In this document: in pieces, positions 23,641 to 35,294 of the stretch | Layout of the letters: the number at the start of each line of letters is the position of its first letter | Position numbering within the stretch: position 1 is the stretch's first letter | From: Sphagnum compactum | Taxonomy: Eukaryota; Bryophyta; Sphagnopsida; Sphagnales | Direction: 5' to 3' | Length of the DNA: 64,000 nucleotides | Assembly (NCBI GenBank): GCA_965153455.1 | Contig: OZ234500.1 | Span: forward strand, 13,348,557 to 13,412,556 | Translations under genes and position numbers: made by a program | The notes under the pieces: generated by a model | Told to the model about the DNA's origin: nothing | Database searches by the model: none | What the model saw: the letters and a program-made list of their open reading frames with translations, nothing else

Positions 23641-26600
23641 TCATTCAGCTTGAGCATAAAATGGGCACTGTTGTGATTTAAAACTTAGAAAAAACTCCTA
23701 CAATGCAACCACCTCAACCTCATGCAGGATGCATAATTCAAGGATAAAGATAATGATGCATTGTAATACCTTACGCATAATGGCTCGGTTGTTTGACAAT
23801 ACAATTCCAGGTAAACGTTGCACAGAAAGGGCATCTAACAACAGCAAGGTCACCAGGCGCCATTGTTTTACTCCAAACGGTGGCAAGGCCTCATAAAAGC
23901 TCATTGTGTTTATCACCCGACCCTGCAGCATTTTAATGAGAAACAAAAACAAAAGTGCAAATCGCATGATTTAATATCCAGCCTGTGAAGACTCTGACTG
24001 AAGAAAATGTAGTTGGTAAGTATAGTAGGCCTAAAAAAAACTGCAGATTTTTGACCTGTGTAGAGATCTCTCAGCAACATGAAATGGTTCAATTCCAAGT
24101 TTGTTCCAAAACTTTAATCACCCCATGACCAGGCTAGAAAAGCATTCAAGATTTACAGGAAATGAGAATATTTTACCAGAGCTCGTTCAATTGTTGATGT
24201 CGGAGTTGAGAGGTGAAACTCATGAACCACTTCTGGAAGCACCCGTGAAAGACAGACAGAAAACGAGCGCGAAATTTCAACAGAGACAGCATCACCCGCC
24301 ATGATTTGCCGGCTATACTCCCTACCACCAACTGACAAGAATTTGTCCTCTTCATGAGATTCTTTACCATATATGTGAGCTATCGTCCTTGCTGATATCC
24401 ACCCCTCAAAGGCCATGTATATTGTCCCAAACATTGATACCTAGCAAATTTTCCACAATAAATCCACATTAGAGAAAGTAAATCAACCAAAAATTGCCCA
24501 TCACTACAGCACAATCAATGTCCCTCCTACAGTGATGGCTGAGATTCACATATAAACCACATAAGCACACTACTGCAGTTAATCACACCATTTGGTGTGA
24601 TCAATGTCAGAGGCACCGTTAGCTACCTACATTCAGGAGCCCATTTCATTACTACCAGTTATTTGAACTGTAACAGAATGAGGAGTTCGGATATGCCAGT
24701 GAGGAGATAGACAGGCTTGAAAATAAGCAGAGTGCAACTTCATGACAAACCAAGAGGAAATGCCGACCTCAGCTTTGAATCCTGTTGGTGGAGGGTGGAA
24801 CTCAACGTTGCGAGCACCTAAATATCCATCTTCATCATCCTCGTCGTCATCTTCAAAGTCGTCAGGCCTCACCTGTCGCCATCTCATCTCACCTTGCTCT
24901 CTCAGTGTTTTCTGAATAAGATCATCATCTTCTTCTTCCTCTGTCTCATCCTCATCTGCATCTTGGGCCAAATCAAAACTTTCTATACACTCACTCACTT
25001 CTGCTGCCACACTCGCATTGTGGGTGGCAGATAAAATTGAGAGCCCTGCTCTTGCCACTGCAAAGAGCAAACCAACTGGGTTGAAAGAAACTCAGCAAAC
25101 CCAAGACAGCATTTTATGCAGGACCAAAAGCTGCTACCAAAAGCTCTCCGAAAGAACAATACATGATTTTTGCAATTGTATTGGCAGAAACATTTGTATG
25201 TGAATTGAATGCAAATGTTAGAAAAATGCTTAAGAAAGCACAGAATGGTGAACAAATCTGAAGATGATCATACCAGCTTCACTACAATCAAGCTCCACTG
25301 TGGCTACAGCTGTGGCTGCTTGAGTCAAAGCTGCAGCTACAGCTTCTGCTGATGCTAATCTTGCTTCTCTTGCACTCTTTAGACTTGACTGGAGGGAGTT
25401 AAATCTCTCCTGCTTTCCACCTTCATTTCCCAGGTTGGTGTTGTTGTCCATTGAGACAGATACATCTTTCATGGTCTGCACAAAGTGAAGCAATATAGTC
25501 AGCTAAAAAAACATACAGTCAAATCTTCAAAAGCCACTCTGGTCTGGAATTAGGGTATTGGCAAACTTAAGCCACAAGCAGAATGTCTCAGCAGACAAAG
25601 GCCCAAATTTCAATAACCTGGAACTGGAAATGACTAAGAGATTCTGCAGTGTATAAAGTGCAAGGTGATTCCACTCTGCCATCTTAAATTGAATACAAAC
25701 CTAGTCAAAAGAGAGAGATTTTGGCACCCAGAAACCTACAAGGGTTGTGGAGAAGGTTTGATCACTACCAGGTCAGACAGAGAATCCGAAATTATGCTTG
25801 TAATGCTGCTGTTCCCACTCTCTGAAACTCCAGGGCTGCAAGAGATTTCCTTAATTGAACCACCTTTTTCATCCACCCAAGAGACACTCCGACCATGCTT
25901 TTGCCTTGCTCTCTGTTTCTTCAAAGCTGACTTCAAATTCATGGTTCCCTTCTCCACATCTGTACACCAGAAGGTGATCAGGCTGTACTCAACTGAGCTT
26001 ATAGATTAGATGCCCAGAGCATGAAGGTGAGGAGGAGACCCAACAACTATAACAAATTGAAAATTAGGACAGGTGTCCAGATAATCAATGTGGTCACAAG
26101 CTTGAGCAGTAGTGGGCACTTCACCAAGTGGGTTTTTATGCACATAAAGAAATAGGAAAAAATTGACCAACATATGTCCTGACCAATGGAAATAGACTGT
26201 TACCAATATCTTTGTAAGTACTATGAACTTCTCTGTACTTATGATTTCCATCAATCTAATAGAGTTGCGAGATGACCTGATGCTCAGGTTATAGACTCAG
26301 ATCTGACAACATGCCAGTAACAGGAAAAAAGAGGAAACCCAACATTAAAGCGCAGAAAAAACAAAAACAGAATCAAAACTGATGAGTGATTTGAACAGCA
26401 GTGACAGTGACGTGCATGCTCAGAGACCTTCAGCAGCAACACAGATGGTAGTTGCTAGTGACCAGCTACCATACAATATAGCCTGCTACTAACTATAAAT
26501 GCCTGCAATAGACTGCAATTGTTGACAGTTTCTCTGGAGAAGACTTCAACAGATTTCAGTTCTGCAGACAAACCCTAAACTACCATATGGATCTGAAACA

Positions 26601-28558
26601 GAACTTTACAAAACCTACAATCAGGCAGGTGATAACTTCTGTTACATGGTTAACAGCATTCTTGACTGTGCTCAGAGAGCATATAAACTTCACTATTGGA
26701 CCTCAACCCATCTACTTGATGACAAGTTTGGAATGCCTTAAGTTTCCAGCTAGTTTACCTGTATTCAGAGAGATGTCAGTTGCTAACGCATCACATTCTG
26801 TACTTTGAAGATCAGCCTTTCCAGCACACTCCTGGCTTGTAGATGTTTGCAAGCTTCTCTTAGAGCTCTCAACAAACTTTATCCTACCCCTTGAATGGCT
26901 GTTTAATTCCTCTGAGACCAGAATCAATTTTTCTGAAGAGTCCACTAGACTACTGGCAGTTCCTGTATCTGTGCTCCCTTTCAGCAAATGAGCTATAGAA
27001 TCTGCAATGTGTGAATTATCTCCATTCTCCACATTGGCAAAAAACTGAACCCCATACTCCAACATTTCTGCCTCCTTATTTGAGCTGCTTATGGAAGTTT
27101 CAACTAATTCAGACAATGCATTTGGATCATTCTTGCCCTCACTGGAAACTCTGACTACAGCCTTCACTTGAGGAACTTGACCATATGATCTTTTGGGTAT
27201 GTAGCCTTCAACAGCATTTGAGGGACCCACATAATCGAAATTTGCTGGAATTTCTCGCTCAAGCAAACGCTCCTTGATGACCAAATCTGTTTGCTTAGCA
27301 TCCCTTCTGTCATCTCCCAAGTTTGAAACATCAATGGCACCTTTGATATCTTTTACAGCCTTGGGTACCTGTGCGCTAGAAGAGCTTGCAGATGCACTGC
27401 CATATGTACATGACTCATTTCCCACATTTGAAGCATCAATGGCACCTTTGATATCTTTTATAGCCTTGGGTACCTGTGCACTAGAAGAGCTTGCAGATTC
27501 ACTGCCATATTGATCAGGTTCATTGTGGCTCACTTTTCCAGAAGGATCTGCTCCTGAAACTTTTGATGTGGCTAACTTGGATTTGGAAGACTTTGAGCCC
27601 CTCACAGCAGGGATAATCTCAGGCACACTTTTGCCAAGTTTCACAGCATCTCGATCGTTGACCAATGAGCTAGCAAATTCTTTGCTAGCAATAAGGCAGC
27701 TCACATGGCAAAACTGACTGGACTCTTGAACATCATACACTTTCTTAGCTGAAAGTGAGATCCGGTACCGCCCTTTTCGAGTATTTTCAGCCGAGAGGTG
27801 GTTGTTGCATAGTGCATACCCACAAAGCTTTGAAATACTCCTCTCTATGACAACATCAGCATACTCAGACTTCGTCAGGAGCCTCCCAGCTGCCTGTAGC
27901 TGTGAGTATTCTTGGATCCCATCGAGGAGAAGTAACTGCACCTCCAGCACTGCCTTCTTAACCACCCGCAATGTTTGTGCATAATGTTGCGCCTTGACTT
28001 CAACCTCATTTGAGGACTGCTCATGCTTCTCTTGCACTGCTCTGCTTGTGTCACCTTCTGGATGCATCAAATCCCCAGCCCCTAACCCCTGCCAAACCAG
28101 CAACTGACAACATAAGTCCCAATGAAGAGATCAAAGAAATGAGGCACAAACAAAACAAATTCTTGCTTGTCTGAGCATGATGCAAATAACAACTGAGAAG
28201 ATAAAATGCTTGAAAATTTGGAGCAAGACATTGATGTGCTAGCAGACGCACAAACACAGAAGACACAGACATAAAGAGAGAGAGAGAGAGAGAAAGTGTG
28301 TGGGTGTGTGTGCTATCATACATGGTTTCTGGGAACCTTCTTTCTGGTCTTCACCGGCTTCCTTTTGGCTGCAAGAAGTCTCTTTGAAGCATTTTCTTGC
28401 ACCTGTCCTTGCACAGAGGTCGAAGTTTTCTCACCTCCTTCAGCAAGAGTGAGTCGAGATCCACCATCGACAGGAGTGTTTGGTGATGTGCAAGGACAAG
28501 CTGTCTCACCGGATCTCTCTTCTTCGGGAGCAGCTGTAGTCACGTGTGCAGCTTTCAT
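23641..28558 (-). CDS. RPAP2: RNA polymerase II CTD phosphatase RPAP2/RTR1 homologue (8 exons, ~897 aa)
   Basis: RPAP2 removes Ser5 phosphate from the polymerase II CTD and helps import the enzyme into the nucleus; the Arabidopsis homologue is RIMA. Exons on the minus strand: 28558-28322, 28088-26759, 25959-25769, 25475-25274, 25057-24768, 24440-24177, 23922-23770 and a short last one from 23667. All joins keep frame. Exon 1 encodes a basic leader. Exon 2 carries the RTR1 zinc domain: LCGYALCNNHL, then KGRYRISLSAKKVYD and CHVSCLIASKEF, giving the C-x4-C and C-x3-C ligands. Later come GPSNAVEGYIPK, SVSWVDEKGG, an Ala-rich SAEAVAAALTQAA helix, an acidic DEDETEEEEDDD stretch, and the plant C-terminal domain (MFGTIYMAFEGWIS; QWRLVTLLLLDALSVQRLP). 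A 35-residue unit is duplicated in exon 2. The C-terminus (CPFYAQAE) is shorter than in Arabidopsis and uncertain. Confidence 0.9.
27321..27530 (-). repeat. In-frame duplication of a 105-bp (35-residue) unit in RPAP2
   Basis: The block coding SSSSAQVPKAxKDIKGAID occurs twice, 105 bp apart (for example 'tttgaaacatcaatggcacc' at 27322 and its counterpart at 27427). The copies differ by a few bases and keep the reading frame. The unit lies in a Ser-rich linker between the zinc domain and the GPSNAVEGY block. Confidence 0.85.
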
Positions 28559-28974
28559 ATTTGTGGGGGGAAGAAATCGTCACATCTTTCAGCAAAAAAA
28601 AAAAAAAAACACAAAAACAAAAAGAAGACAATCTTCACTACACAAATGCAGGAGTAGAAGAGAAACTTGCAAGAAGAAAGAAAGCACTTTCCCTGTGGCC
28701 CTGAAGAAGAAAACCACACCTGCGTTTGGATTGCCGTATGAGAGAAGAGGCACAAAAGATGGCATGCTCTCTCTCAGTCATAAACTATCACCGACTCTTC
28801 TTCTTCTTCGACACAAGAACAGAGCCCTCCTCTTCCTTCCCCTCTTCTTCTTCTCCTCCTTCCTTCGTTCCAGAACACGAGCAAATGGTCACGCATAAAA
28901 AGAGACACACCGAAATCGAACTTCTGTGTTCTCGAACAATTGAAATCCAAAACAAGAACTGTTGCCACAGCGGA

Positions 28975-29320
28975 GCAAGTCGGTCCAGAAAAGAAGTGGT
29001 ATCTCTTCTTTCAGAACGCCTGCGACAAGGGAAGGCGATACAAAATGGAAGCGGTAACTCCTCTTTCAGACTTCTGCGACAAGGGAAGCCGATCCAGAAA
29101 AGAAGCTTCTCTTTCAGAACTCTTGCGACAACGGAGCAACTCGGTCGAGAGAAGAAGACGGATCTCTTTCAGAAACCTTGCGACAACGAAAATCGGTCCA
29201 GACAAGAAGCATCTCTTGCAGAACTCTTGCGACAGCGGAGCAACTCGGTCCAGAAAAGAATCATCATCTCTTTCAAAACTCTTGCGACAACGGAAGTCGG
29301 TGCAGAGAAGAAGATGAAGT
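28975..29320. repeat. Minisatellite with alternating 49- and 55-bp units (104-bp dimer)
   Basis: The landmark GCGACA recurs at 29022, 29076, 29125, 29180, 29229 and 29284, giving spacings of 54, 49, 55, 49 and 55. The two unit types alternate. The longer carries 'cggagcaactcggtc'; the shorter has 'cgaaaatcggtccag' or similar. All share 'gaagaag...tctctttcagaactctt'. The period is not a multiple of three for single units, but both strands stay open for long stretches, which creates misleading open frames. It lies between the divergent RPAP2 and TIM44 start codons. Confidence 0.85.
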
Positions 29321-29740
29321 ACCTGTCTCTTTGAAGATCGCATCGCTGTTTGTTCTTGCTCCAATCTCGAGTCTGTCCGACAGGAAAGATCAAGCCATCA
29401 TAATAGACGCCACTGCAACAAGATGTATACCGATGATGTATTGTGCGAACAACACCACGGCGAGGAAGATTGCACACTCCCTCCCTATTTTCCTCGATAC
29501 CTATCGAAGAAGAGGAGGTTTCCACAGTCAATCTTCAGTCGGATGTATTCCCAGCTCTACTGCTGCTGCTCACGGATCTTGCAGGAAGATGATCTTCCTT
29601 CGTACACTACCACGAATTGAGAAACTCCTTAAGAAGATGTCGGTGTCGGCGTCTTCACCGATCGCTTCGCTTGTGGAAACTGCTCAGGAAACATGCGAAG
29701 AAGATGTGGGAAAGAAGTCACACAAAAAGTCGAGGTTCCG

Positions 29741-29775
29741 TCTCTCTCTCTCTCTCTCTCTAAAACCTAAACCTA
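29741..29775. promoter_or_regulatory. CT microsatellite and telobox-like motif upstream of TIM44
   Basis: A (TC)n tract of about 21 bp at 29741-29761 runs into AAACCTAAACCTAG. Pyrimidine tracts and telobox-like motifs are common near transcription starts of plant housekeeping genes. It lies 125-160 bp before the TIM44 ATG. Regulatory function is inferred. Confidence 0.35.
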
Positions 29776-29899
29776 GAACCCTCTTCAGCGTGCGACTGTG
29801 AGCGCAGTAGTGTTGTATGTGTTTTTGTGCGTAGAGATTTGTGTTTCTCGTTGAGAAGAGATCGGCAGTTTTCTTACGTACCTTGGCACTGCAGAAGAG

Positions 29900-32800
29900 A
29901 TGTCGAGATCGGTCGCCATCGCGCGTCTCGTTGGAAGATCGTCACGTCGATCCTCTGCTGCCCTTGTTGTTGCATCATCGTCTCCTCCTCTCTCATCATC
30001 AATCGATGCCGGAGAAGTGTGGTGCAACCGGCTGGTGCTGCATTCTCGCGCCTTCAGTAGCGATCAACAGGCCGCCGCAGCAAAATGGACGCAGGTTTTA
30101 CTTCTTTTCCTTCTTTCTGCTTCTTCTTCTTCTTCTTCTTGCCACTGCAGCTGCTTCCCGATCTTCTTCTTCTGCTTCAAAATGCGTTTTCTCGCTCGTC
30201 TTCTCGCATGGCAGCATGTATTACCTACGTCTTTAGCAGCCTGCCTGCAACAGGGGTTTTGTGGAAGTATTCTGACTCCCAGACATGTCTTGAGAGGATT
30301 GCATACAGCAATCTTTCGGTCCAGGGATTTGGAATCTCTAGGGCATGGATTTCTTTCTATTTTGTGCAAGTTCAAACATTTCTCTTGTGTTCTGTTGTAT
30401 GAGGGGGAAAACAGGAGGCTAAGGCTTCTTCAAGCGGTGGTGCAGCAGCAGGAGGAAGAGAGCAATCTTCTTCTTCAGCTCAGACAGCAGCACAGTCATT
30501 TGCGGCAGCTGCAGCAAAGACGGTTTATGCTACTGTTAGTCAAGGGTTTCAGACTGCTACAGCTTCTGCAGAATCCGCTTTTCACAAAGTGAGGGAGACA
30601 AAGTTTGTAGACTCCATGAAGACCACTTACTCATTTCTAAGGGAAGAATTGAGCAACACTGCACCAAGGAGGAGAAGAACCGGAGCTGCTGCTGCTGCAG
30701 GACCACCACCAGCTGAGAATACACAGGTGACTGCTGTTGTACCTGTTGTGAAGAAGACAACCAGATGGGAAAAACAGTGGGAGTCTTTGAAAGAAAAGGT
30801 CTGAAGAAAAACTTGGAATCACTACTCTACCCAACTCCATTTTGTTTCCTCTCTTGCTTTCTTTTGTGACAATCCATGAAGAAAAACTGGAATCAATACT
30901 CAATACCCTACCCATCTCCATTTTCTTTCCTCTCTTGCTTTCTTTTGTGGTTATCTGTGCTTGACGTTGTCATTTTTTACTTCAATCATTCTGATGATGT
31001 TTGCACCATGCTGCATCATGTAGAAAAATGATCCACTCTTTTGTTGATTGAAGCTTGGTGTTCTAGTTGTTTGTTGGGAGTCCATCTACTTGCTACTACT
31101 TGAGACTACTGTCCATGCTTGTGAAGAAGGCTAATAGCCAGCGTCTTTGGGTTTGCAGGCAAGGGCACATCCAGCATTTAGACAACTCAGAACTGTGAAG
31201 GAGCACCCAGTGGTCACAAAAGGACAAGAAGTAAGCTTCAGATTGCTCTGATTTCTTCTGCACCTCTTCTTATGAATGAGCCTGATTTCATGTCCTCTTG
31301 AATAAATTGACCTGTATTTCATCTGCGACATCCAAGGAACTTCTGCTTCTGTATTGAAGGTTTGCAGTGTTCTTTGGTGTGGCTGGCAGCTTGCAGAAGA
31401 TTTGCGGGAAAGATGGGAGACCAGTGACAGTCCTGTTGTGCATAAAATTCAAGAGTACGTTCTACCATTTGTCTTTGTTGGAGTGTCTGTGACTAGTTTG
31501 TTGCAGTGTTGCATATTGGTGTACATTAGAAAAGCAGTTCCATACATTTGAGTGTGACATGGCAATCTTTCTGGTTCTTGAAAGTTTGGTGGTTTACAAG
31601 TTCCTCTGGTTTAAACTTTTCCTTCATTCTATTTTCTTCACCACTTCACAAGTCAAACGTTTTCCTGTCTGATTGTTTGGATTCAGTTTGGCCCAATGTT
31701 TGTTGTTTGCTCTGCTAAGCTTGTTGTAATCTCATTTTTCGCAGCCTAAATGAGTCAATTTTTGGTGAGACGGCCACAGCTGTGGCCATGCGGGAGATTC
31801 GACAACATGATCCGTGAGTTCATTTTTGATGTTTTAATGGATTGTGCTTGCTGGATTGAGGTGGACCTTTCTGTCATCACAAAACCGATTCCTGGTGAAT
31901 TAGTACCGTGGTCATGCATTTACACTGTCTCTGTGTCTTGCACCATCTCAACACTGCTTGACTAATGTATACAGAATGATTTGCACACTGTATCCAATCC
32001 TCAATGCCTGAGTCCAGTACTAATTACATGTCTTTAGTTGAGTGGAAACTTTGTGATGTTAGCCTTGAATAGGTCTGGTGACTGAGTGCTACTGCCAAAG
32101 TAGTCTACACCCAACAGCTCATTGGCAGGATGCTTGCTAAGTTGGCTTTAGTCTAATGACATTGCTAGCTTGGGTAAATCCTGCATAGATCAAATTCCTT
32201 GTATGCAACAACATCTGCAACCTGCAGTAGAAGAAATTGGTGCATCAAAAGTAGATGCAATGTTACTTACTCATCAGTCAGATGGGAAACCCTTGCTTGC
32301 CATTCTTTTTTCCTTGTATCTGAGTCCTTTATTGGTTGTGGATATGGGTCAGGTCCTTTTCAATTACAGAGTTCATTTTGGAGGTGCAAGAAGATGTTAG
32401 GCCAGTCCTTGGAGCTTACCTTAAGGTAAATAATCTGCTGGATGTCAGTCCCTGGGGTCTGCCGGACTGCACACAATCATCCCATAGCTTTTGTATTCAT
32501 GGATTCTCACTGCATGATGCAGCAAACCTGGACTTTGCCATCTGGTGCACATGGCCTAGTCACTGGTATTTTCTCATGTAGGTTGCATCAAGTTTCTGGT
32601 GTGCAGGGTTGCAGGTTTTCTTATTGGATGAAATGTGAGCTTTAATGTTGATATTATGTGGCAGGGTGATTTGAATGTGTTGTGGGAAAGGTGTAGTAGG
32701 GAGGTAGTGGAACGTTGTCGGGCTGAGAGGCAAGCACTAGAGAGCCAAGGGATTTTCTTAGATAATAAGGTGAGACTCATACATGTCACAGATTTTTGTC

Positions 32801-33614
32801 TGCATTCCTTTCACCATGGTTTCTATTCTCCTTGCATTGGAATCCACCATGAGGTTTTTACTGTGTTGTCTACTGGAACAGATTTTGCACATTTCAGATG
32901 TTGAAGTCAAAGAGACCAAACTGCTGGGCAATTCACCCATAATTATTGTTGCTGTGAGTACCTGTATCCAGCATTTGCCTGTTGCTGACTGTTTCTTTAC
33001 TCTAAACACATTGGAGATGTAACTTAAGCACAATTGTTATGCTTCATCCATTCATGGGCTGGTGGTTGCAATATGGAATGCCAAGAGCATGAGATGTGGA
33101 TTATTCAAAATTTTGATTTTGTCAGGAAGGGAAACATTTGCATGAAATGTGATCCAGAGTACATACTGATTGTCAATGAGAGACAAACACAAATTGTTAA
33201 TGACAACCTTCTGAGACTGCAAATGGAAGTAGGTGTTTTTATGCTCATTAATAGAGTTCTAAAGAGTAACATGGCTGTGTGAATGTTTTTGTTCTCTGCC
33301 AGTTTCAAACACAGCAAATCTATTGTGTACGGGACAGAGATGGCAACATTACAGAAGGAGCTAAGGTGTGTATTTGACTGTTACTGTGACAGATTCTGCA
33401 AACTTTGTTAGGACCTTCATCTGCAGGTACAGTGCCAATTGTTGCTGTATCACATTTTGATGCTGTTCATCCTTTGTGGCAGGATGAAATTCACACTGTG
33501 CACTATGCATGGGCAATGCAACAAGTGATACCTGGAGAAATGCAAGAATCTGACATTCACAGGCGCTGGAAGCTAAGAGAGATGCAGCAATTAGGCATAC
33601 AGGCTCTAATTTAG
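29900..33614 (+). CDS. TIM44: Mitochondrial import motor subunit TIM44 (10 exons, ~409 aa)
   Basis: TIM44 tethers mitochondrial Hsp70 to the TIM23 channel on the matrix side of the inner membrane. Exons: 29900-30094, 30415-30798, 31159-31230, 31390-31454, 31745-31813, 32353-32425, 32665-32769, 32882-32953, 33303-33365, 33483-33614; every join keeps frame with GT/AG sites. The N-terminus (MSRSVAIARLVGRSSRRSS, later SRAFSS) is an Arg/Ser-rich presequence. Matching blocks follow in order: TTRWEKQWESLKEK, HPVVTKGQELAEDLRERWET, DLNESIFGET, then the C-terminal lipid-binding domain with PVLGAYLKGDL, CSREVVERCRAERQA, DNKILHISDVEV, GNSPIIIV, QIYCVRDRDG and HTVHYAWAMQQV. The coiled N-terminal part (family FNEFSKKI... 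region, roughly 100 residues) is absent, and the 320-bp intron 1 has no room for it. The protein is about 60 residues shorter than Arabidopsis TIM44. Confidence 0.92.
30808..30955. repeat. Tandem duplication in TIM44 intron 2
   Basis: Two copies, about 70 bp apart, of a unit containing 'gaagaaaaactNggaatca', 'actccattttNtttcctctc' and 'ttgctttcttttgtg'. They differ at a few sites. The repeat lies just after the intron 2 donor and does not affect the coding sequence. Confidence 0.7.
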
Positions 33615-35294
33615 GCTTATTAGGTGCAAGTGGGCCCTCCTAATCTGGCTTGTGCATGCTTGCAGTTAGTATTGATTCATAGATTGAACTGAAATGTTGA
33701 TCTACCCTGGCCCTTTTGAGGTGAACTGTAATTGTTTCACCTCATATAGATGCTTAGTTTACTGGGTTTTATGAGGTCCAATCCAATTGGTTTATCAGTT
33801 AGGTTCTTGGTTATTTTGGTCTAGGATTGGGATGCCTTTTAAGCCTGTTGAGTTTGCCATTCTTTGGCCTGTCAAATGGTATGGCCCAAGTAATAGAAAA
33901 CAGAAGAACGAATTGCTCAAAAATCTCTTTGGACAGTCTACTTAGACCTTCAACTCATTTGCAGATTGCAGCTAACAGAACAGGAAACATTTCCATCAAC
34001 ATGGCCTTGATTTTCAGTATGCGGTGCTTTGTAGTTAAATCTGATTTGGCTCTGGCACACTGTTTCAGGTGCTCCAACTTGTGTGTTGTGTGTGTATGGG
34101 TTATGTATAAATTGCTTGTCCAGGTGGGACCATTTGTCGTCTCATCCTTGGATGCTGCAAAGGTGCCTTGAGGTACATACACTGTTCTCTCCTTTCATGG
34201 GGCGAAAGACTGTATGATGTTACTTCTTGATGCTGGCTGATGTTGAGAAATAGTGATAATGGCATCAGAAAGACTGGAATTCATTTGGTGATTCCATTTT
34301 CTATGCCTGAAACAGAAGGGAGTTGTTGCATTCCTTGTGCTTTAGTGGTCAAATCTCATTGTTATGATTGTTCTCTGTTAAAACAGATGTTATTGTGGTC
34401 TATATTTTTTTCTCTGCACTCTGTTTTCCTATGTTTTATCTTCCTTTTCTGTGTGTGTGTCTTATTTATTTATTTTCTCCCTCTTTTCTCTGAAAAGCTG
34501 TTCAATTTGTCCCTAATGCTGTTGCCACCATCTCTTCTTTTACCCATGTTGATTGTGTCAGTCCTCAAGCCAGAGTGCTTCCTATGTCTTCTTAAGTTCA
34601 GAATCAGGATACCTTGCATTCACATAAATCCTGACGCAGGTCCAATCCATTTTACCTTCTGTGAGATGTGTGATCACTGCTGTGAAGTGTCTGAAAATGA
34701 GCTCCTGCCAATGTCTAAGTATGTATAAACTACATTGTTTGCTTACAAAGTGACACATGACAAAATGGACGATTATCAATATCTCACTCTTTACAATATC
34801 AAAGACATCTTTGAAACCTGATGTAGATGGGATATCAAAGACATCTGCTGTATCTGCACTGTCTTTTCATGGCTGGACACAGCAGCAGCACATGGAGTTC
34901 TGGCAATATCATCACCCATAGTAGTAGTAGCAGCTGAGGGCTGGGTGCCTACAACCTCACAAAAGAAGCTTGATCTTCAGGGTCCTCTTGTACTTAGAAT
35001 TTTAGGAGGTGATCAAGCAAATCCTCATGCTGGGAATACTGCAGGTTACAATCATTCATCATTTGGTGGGTCAACGATCTCTGCATCCGGGCCTGTGCTT
35101 TCGCAAGACGGATCACTCTTGTGGATTGAACTCCTGGACCTGGATCTTATAACTATCTGCTTCAATTTGCAGGACTACATTGTGAGCATACAAAAAGCAA
35201 GACTGAAACCTCCTTAAGAAGGTTTACAAGCTCCTGTTCCAAAAACGATTTCCAAAATCCAGAATCAAAATACGAGGAATATTTTTCTCTACTC
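33615..35294. other. TIM44 3' flank and unassigned sequence
   Basis: No gene is supported. A plus-strand stretch at about 34920-35215 has a frame (including GPLVLRILGGDQANPHAGN) followed by a donor-like site, but it matches no family I know and has no partner exons. The rest shows no coding bias. Confidence 0.4.

Larger units (their letters stand above)
28559..29899. promoter_or_regulatory. Divergent upstream region shared by RPAP2 and TIM44
   Basis: These 1341 bp separate the RPAP2 ATG (minus, 28558) from the TIM44 ATG (plus, 29900), so both promoters must lie here. Features seen are a poly-A run at 28594-28610, GA/CT-rich stretches near 28795-28865, the minisatellite at 28975-29320, and a CT tract with a telobox-like AAACCTAAACC at 29741-29775. 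Long open frames here arise from the repeat and lack family similarity. Confidence 0.5.

Noticed and set aside
28975-29320. Possible CRISPR-like array because of regular spacing
   Set aside because: The units are contiguous and similar over their whole length with no unique spacers, in a plant genome. It is a minisatellite.
28726-29801. Long open frames on both strands across the RPAP2-TIM44 interval
   Set aside because: They arise from the 49/55-bp minisatellite and simple CT/GA-rich sequence, lack family similarity, and run on both strands at once.
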